Shown: piece by piece, positions 5,775 through 8,546 of the stretch
Position numbering within the stretch: position 1 is the first letter of the stretch
How the letters are laid out: every line of letters starts with the position of its first letter
DNA from: Pseudomonadota bacterium
GTDB lineage: Bacteria; Pseudomonadota; Alphaproteobacteria; Micropepsales; Micropepsaceae
DNA: 8,546 nucleotides
Direction: 5' to 3'
NCBI GenBank assembly: GCA_025360685.1
Contig: JANYBR010000158.1
Location: 1 to 8,546 of the forward strand
Notes under the pieces: generated by a model
Databases searched by the model: none
What the model saw: the letters and a program-made list of their open reading frames with translations, nothing else
Told to the model about the DNA's origin: nothing
Program-made: the position numbers and the translations under genes

Positions 5775-6399
5775 ACGGCCCACCTTTGTCGGACTGACCG
5801 GCTCCATCGGGATGGGCAAGTCGGAAACCGCCAAGATGTTCGCCCAGCTCGGCGTGCCGGTGTACGACGCCGACGCCGCGGTGCACCGGCTCTATCAGAA
5901 AGACGGTGCAGCGGTGGCGCCGATCGAGGCTGCCTTTCCCGGCACGGCGAAGGGCGGCGCGGTTGATCGGGCGGAACTCTCGAAACACGTCACCGGCAAT
6001 CACGACGCGACACAGCGCCTGCAGGCCATCGTCTATCCCTTGATGGCAGATGAGCGGCGTAAGTTTCTCGAGGCGGCGGACAAGAACGGAGCGGATATCG
6101 TCGTCTTCGATATTCCGCTCCTGTTCGAGACCCGCGGCGAAACCAACATGGATGCGATTGTGGTTGTCAGCGCGCCATCCCATATACAGCGTGAACGCGT
6201 TCTGGCGCGGCCCGGCATGACGCAGGAGAAATTCGACTATCTGCACTCGCGCCAGATGCCCGACGAAGAAAAACGTGCAAAAGCCCATTTCGTGGTTGTG
6301 ACCGACAAGGGCCTCGAACACGCTTTCGACCAGGTGAAGATGATTTTGACCGTGCTGCGCGACCAGCGGCGGGCCGAGGAAAACAAGCACGATGCGTGA
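5764..6399 (+). CDS. coaE: Dephospho-CoA kinase
   Basis: CoaE phosphorylates the ribose 3'-hydroxyl of dephospho-CoA, the last step of coenzyme A synthesis. The 211-residue protein is of normal length. It has the P-loop GSIGMGKS (13-20), the YDADAAVHRLY block (34-44) with the catalytic-type Asp35, YPLM (91-94), VFDIPLLFE (114-122), the lid-like RVLARPGMTQEKFDYLHSRQM (145-165) and the basic segment EEKRAKAHFVV (168-178). The start is GTG at 5764, inside the end of aroE; the next Met is within the P-loop, so the start must lie near here. Its stop overlaps dnaQ by 8 bp. The overlap chain implies coupled translation. Confidence 0.96.
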   Translation: MAHRRPTFVGLTGSIGMGKSETAKMFAQLGVPVYDADAAVHRLYQKDGAAVAPIEAAFPGTAKGGAVDRAELSKHVTGNHDATQRLQAIVYPLMADERRKFLEAADKNGADIVVFDIPLLFETRGETNMDAIVVVSAPSHIQRERVLARPGMTQEKFDYLHSRQMPDEEKRAKAHFVVVTDKGLEHAFDQVKMILTVLRDQRRAEENKHDA

Positions 6400-7072
6400 A
6401 GTCGTCCTGGATACCGAAACGACCGGGTTCGAACCAGCCGACGGGCACCGCATCGTCGAGATCGGCTGCGTCGAGTTGATGGAGCACCTGCCGACCGGCA
6501 AGACCTATCGCTGCTATCTCAATCCCGAGCGGCTGGTGCCCATCGAGACCCAGCGTATCCACGGCCTGACCGATGAGTTCCTCGCCGGCAAACCGAAATT
6601 CGCGGAGATCGTCGAAGAGTTTCTGGCCTTCATCGGCGATGCCGCCCTGGTCATTCACAATGCGAGCTTCGACCTCAAATTCGTCAATTCGGAGTTGCAT
6701 CGCATCGGCCGTCCGCCCATTCCCTATGCCCGCGCCATCGACACGATCGAAATCGCCAAGAGCAAGATCCCCGGCGCGCGCTATTCTCTCGACGAGCTGT
6801 GCAAACGGTTTGCCATCGACCTCTCCGCCCGCACCATGCATGGCGCACTGCTCGATGCCGAGCTGACGTCGCAGGTCTATCTGGAACTGCTGGGCGGGCG
6901 GCAGAAAAAGCTCTCGCTCAGTCCCATCGACCGTGCGTCCGACGTTCGAGGCGACGTGCGCACGGCCATGTCGCGGCCCGTGCCGCTGCCGTCGCGGCTT
7001 TCCCAGGCCGAGGCCGACGCGCATGCGCAATTCGTTGCCGAGGAACTCGGCAAGGATGCGCTCTGGAACTAG
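6392..7072 (+). CDS. dnaQ: DNA polymerase III epsilon subunit (3'-5' proofreading exonuclease)
   Basis: DnaQ is the proofreading exonuclease of the replicative polymerase and binds the alpha subunit. The 226-residue protein has all DEDDh motifs: Exo I LDTETTG (6-12) with Asp7 and Glu9, Exo II HNASFD (89-94) with Asp94, and Exo III HGALLDAELTSQVY (150-163) with His150 and Asp155. After the exonuclease domain (about 1-168) comes GGRQKKLSLSP (168-178), placed where E. coli epsilon has its clamp-binding peptide, then a charged tail (about 180-226) expected to contact alpha. The ATG at 6392 lies inside the end of coaE, with GAGGA about 11 nt upstream. It ends the five-gene operon in TAG at 7070-7072, 3 bp from the convergent secB stop. 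Confidence 0.96.
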   Translation: MREVVLDTETTGFEPADGHRIVEIGCVELMEHLPTGKTYRCYLNPERLVPIETQRIHGLTDEFLAGKPKFAEIVEEFLAFIGDAALVIHNASFDLKFVNSELHRIGRPPIPYARAIDTIEIAKSKIPGARYSLDELCKRFAIDLSARTMHGALLDAELTSQVYLELLGGRQKKLSLSPIDRASDVRGDVRTAMSRPVPLPSRLSQAEADAHAQFVAEELGKDALWN

Positions 7073-7075
7073 AGC

Positions 7076-7579
7076 TCAGGCGTTTCCCGATTCCTGCACG
7101 CCGCCGCGTACCTGTTGCATTTGTGCCTGCTTGTTGCGGTAGAGGCCGGCGAAATCGATCGGCTCGACCATCAGCGGCGGCATGCCGCCGTCGCGCACCA
7201 CATCGGAGATGATGCGCCGGGCGTAGGGGAACAGCAGGTGCGGGCCTTCGATCAGCAGAATCTGCTGCAACACGTCGTCCGGCACATTGGTGATTTGCAG
7301 CAGTCCGCAATAGACGAGTTCCAGCAAAAAAACCGGCTTCTCGTCGGGCATCTTCGCATTGACGCGAAGTTTCAGCTCGACTTCGAACAATGCTCCTTCC
7401 ATGCGCCGGGCCTGCAGGTCGACCCCCAACTCGATATTCGGCCGGCTGGTCATGCCTGAAGGCGCCCCGGGATTTTCGAAGGACAAATCCTTGATGTACT
7501 GGCCAACGATCTGGATTCGCGGCGCATTCGCATCGGCGCCGTTGTCGCCGGCCGCCGCTCCGCCTGGTGTGCCGCTCAT
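7076..7579 (-). CDS. secB: Protein-export chaperone SecB
   Basis: SecB is a cytoplasmic tetrameric chaperone that keeps preproteins unfolded and hands them to SecA. The 167-residue protein starts with a Gly/Ala-rich tail (1-20). It then has the family blocks QYIKDLSFENPGAP (27-40), VELKLRVNAK (67-76), FLLELVYCGLLQITNVP (84-100), EGPHLLFPYARRIISDVVRDGG (111-132) and PPLMVEPIDFAGLY (134-147). The C-terminal tail (148-167) is less conserved. I chose the ATG at 7577-7579, which has AAGGA 7 nt upstream; an in-frame ATG at 7636 would add 19 unlike residues. It is transcribed against dnaQ with stops only 3 bp apart and divergently from the Tim44-like gene, so it has its own promoter in 7580-7754. 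Confidence 0.96.
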   Translation of the reverse strand: MSGTPGGAAAGDNGADANAPRIQIVGQYIKDLSFENPGAPSGMTSRPNIELGVDLQARRMEGALFEVELKLRVNAKMPDEKPVFLLELVYCGLLQITNVPDDVLQQILLIEGPHLLFPYARRIISDVVRDGGMPPLMVEPIDFAGLYRNKQAQMQQVRGGVQESGNA

Positions 7580-7754
7580 CGTACAATCCTTGGAAATTCG
7601 CGCGCGCCGGTACCACGGATCGCGCCGCTGTGACAAGGCGAACGTCTGGTTACCGGCCCTTGGTAGCTATATTGACGGGCAACGCTGGACCCTTGAGATA
7701 CAGGGGACTAGTCTACCAGTCAGGCGGACGGGGACCGCGGAAGGTTTACCAAGA
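7580..7754. promoter_or_regulatory. Divergent promoter region between secB and the Tim44-like gene
   Basis: This 175-bp region must drive secB leftward and the Tim44-like gene rightward. On the plus strand TATATTGACG (7668-7677) could serve as a -10 (TATATT) or supply a -35 (TTGACG, 5 of 6), but neither has a strong partner at the right distance. On the minus strand TTGTCA (7636-7631) is a -35 candidate without a good -10. A perfect 8-bp palindrome GACTAGTC lies at 7706-7713. No gene or RNA was recognised here. Confidence 0.35.
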
Positions 7755-8435
7755 ATGCCCAACTCACAGTTCTTCGATATTTTCCTGATCGCGGTCGTCG
7801 CCGGGGTGATCCTGTTCCGTCTCTACACGGTACTGGGTCGCCGCACAGGCAACGAACGGCCGCCGCAGGAAAGCTATCGGCTTTCCGGCGCGCCGTCCGA
7901 TGCCGCGCCACCCAAGGACAATGTCGTGCCGCTGCCCGTCGCGACCCGCGCCGAGCAGATCGCGGACAAGCCGGCCGATCCGGTGGCGCGCGGTCTGATG
8001 GACATCAAGCTCGCCGACCGTGCGTTCGAGACCGACCATTTCATCTCGGGCGCGCGCAGTGCCTATGAGATGATCGTCACCGCATTCGCGCGCGGCGACC
8101 GGGCACAGCTGCGACCGCTGCTGGGCGATGAAGTCTATGCCGCATTCGACCAGGTGATTGCGGGCCGCGAACAGCGCAAGGAAGAGATCGCCTACACCTT
8201 CGTCGGTTTCAAGGACGTCAAGATCGTCCATGCCGCGCTCAAGGGCCGTTCCGCCGAAATTACCCTTGCCTTCGGGGCGCAGTTCATCTCGGCGACGACC
8301 GATGCGAACGCGACGGTGATCGACGGCAATTCCAAGACGGTTCGCGACGTCACCGATGTGTGGACCTTCGCGCGCGACGTTCGGGCGCGCGATCCGAACT
8401 GGCTGCTGATCGCAACCTCGGGCGAACTTCCCTAA
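7755..8435 (+). CDS. Tim44-like membrane-anchored protein (TimA family)
   Basis: The 226-residue protein has an N-terminal membrane segment (about 6-27) followed by LGRRTG (27-32), typical of alphaproteobacterial Tim44-like proteins. Then come a Pro/Ala-rich linker (about 35-75) and a Tim44 C-terminal-like domain (about 85-226: FISGARSAYEMIVTAFARGD at 96-115, LLGDEVYAAF at 122-131, VWTFARDVRARDPNWLLIAT at 202-221). In mitochondria Tim44 tethers the import motor to the inner membrane. The bacterial homologue TimA is an inner-membrane protein whose precise role is not settled. I chose the ATG at 7755, with GGAAGG 10 nt upstream; the frame runs open to 7359 but that part overlaps secB and lacks family likeness. 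It is followed 14 bp later by the probable mltA. Confidence 0.9.
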   Translation: MPNSQFFDIFLIAVVAGVILFRLYTVLGRRTGNERPPQESYRLSGAPSDAAPPKDNVVPLPVATRAEQIADKPADPVARGLMDIKLADRAFETDHFISGARSAYEMIVTAFARGDRAQLRPLLGDEVYAAFDQVIAGREQRKEEIAYTFVGFKDVKIVHAALKGRSAEITLAFGAQFISATTDANATVIDGNSKTVRDVTDVWTFARDVRARDPNWLLIATSGELP

Positions 8436-8449
8436 ACCCGGAGGCGGGA

Positions 8450-8546
8450 ATGCGTTCCCGTCTTCCCGGCATTGTGCTTCTGCTCATGCTCGCCCTGGCG
8501 GGCATTGCAGCCTGGTTTGTCCTGCCGCATCGCGCCGGACCCACCG
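8450..8546 (+). CDS. mltA: Probable membrane-bound lytic murein transglycosylase A (partial, 5' end)
   Basis: Only 32 codons are visible before the right edge. They encode a basic start (MRSR), a hydrophobic run of roughly 19 residues (about 7-25), then a Pro/Arg-containing stretch, as in a signal peptide or membrane anchor. No lipobox cysteine is seen in the visible part. The ATG at 8450 has a strong GGAGG 5 nt upstream and follows the Tim44-like stop by 14 bp, so both are probably co-transcribed. The name mltA comes only from gene order: in many alphaproteobacteria mltA follows the secB and Tim44 genes. The reading frame and export signal are fairly secure; the product name is inference. 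Confidence 0.55.
   Translation, partial: MRSRLPGIVLLLMLALAGIAAWFVLPHRAGPT

Noticed and set aside
4863..5834. 323-codon minus-strand frame opposite aroE
   Set aside because: Long antisense frame in GC-rich coding sequence with no recognisable domain; aroE on the plus strand has every catalytic motif.
5647..7030. Two long minus-strand frames opposite coaE and dnaQ
   Set aside because: Both are shadows of well-supported plus-strand genes and show no family signature.
7359..7754. Extension of the Tim44-like gene leftward through the secB start
   Set aside because: It overlaps secB on the opposite strand and lacks family likeness; the ATG at 7755 starts directly before the membrane segment and has a ribosome site.
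1..8546. Mobile elements, CRISPR array, tRNA or rRNA genes, defence or secondary-metabolite systems
   Set aside because: No direct repeat arrays, transposase or integrase motifs, or structural RNA signatures were seen; nearly all sequence is accounted for by conserved housekeeping genes.

Overview
The window looks like ordinary alphaproteobacterial chromosome of moderately high GC. The order rho – hemJ – hemH – hemE on the minus strand, then ppsR-type kinase/pyrophosphorylase – maf – aroE – coaE – dnaQ on the plus strand, then secB (minus), a Tim44-like gene and a probable mltA (plus), is the conserved block known from alphaproteobacteria such as Caulobacter and Rickettsia. The C-terminal cysteine pattern of the ferrochelatase, the bacterial Tim44 homologue and HemJ as the protoporphyrinogen oxidase all agree with that class. 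I cannot name the genus. No mobile element, CRISPR array, tRNA or rRNA gene, or phage remnant was seen.

Left arm (1-3246, all minus strand): hemE, hemH and hemJ are tightly packed (4-bp overlap, then a 4-bp gap) and encode three late heme steps: uroporphyrinogen decarboxylase, the membrane protoporphyrinogen oxidase HemJ, and ferrochelatase. After a 225-bp gap with a plausible promoter and two hairpins comes rho, which runs off the left edge with its N-terminal 171 residues present.

Centre (3247-3499): a 253-bp divergent intergenic region between hemE and the DUF299 gene. In Caulobacter crescentus the chromosome origin lies in the equivalent position, so this is a positional candidate for oriC. 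The DnaA boxes I can find in it are weak and no CtrA site was seen, so the evidence is mainly synteny, diverging gene orientation and strong G-over-C strand asymmetry.

Right arm (3500-7072, plus strand): five genes whose ends all overlap the next start (4, 4, 11 and 8 bp). They look like one translationally coupled operon: a regulator of PEP synthase or pyruvate phosphate dikinase, a Maf nucleotide pyrophosphatase, shikimate dehydrogenase, dephospho-CoA kinase, and the proofreading subunit of DNA polymerase III. dnaQ converges on secB with only 3 bp between stop codons. A 175-bp divergent region then separates secB from the Tim44-like gene, followed by the first 32 codons of a gene with an N-terminal signal or anchor segment, probably mltA. 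The last three genes have a shared envelope and protein-export flavour.

I found no undescribed system. The points worth a second look are the candidate origin, the iron-sulfur type ferrochelatase, the TTG start of hemE with its ribosome-binding site inside a possible hairpin, and the rho leader.
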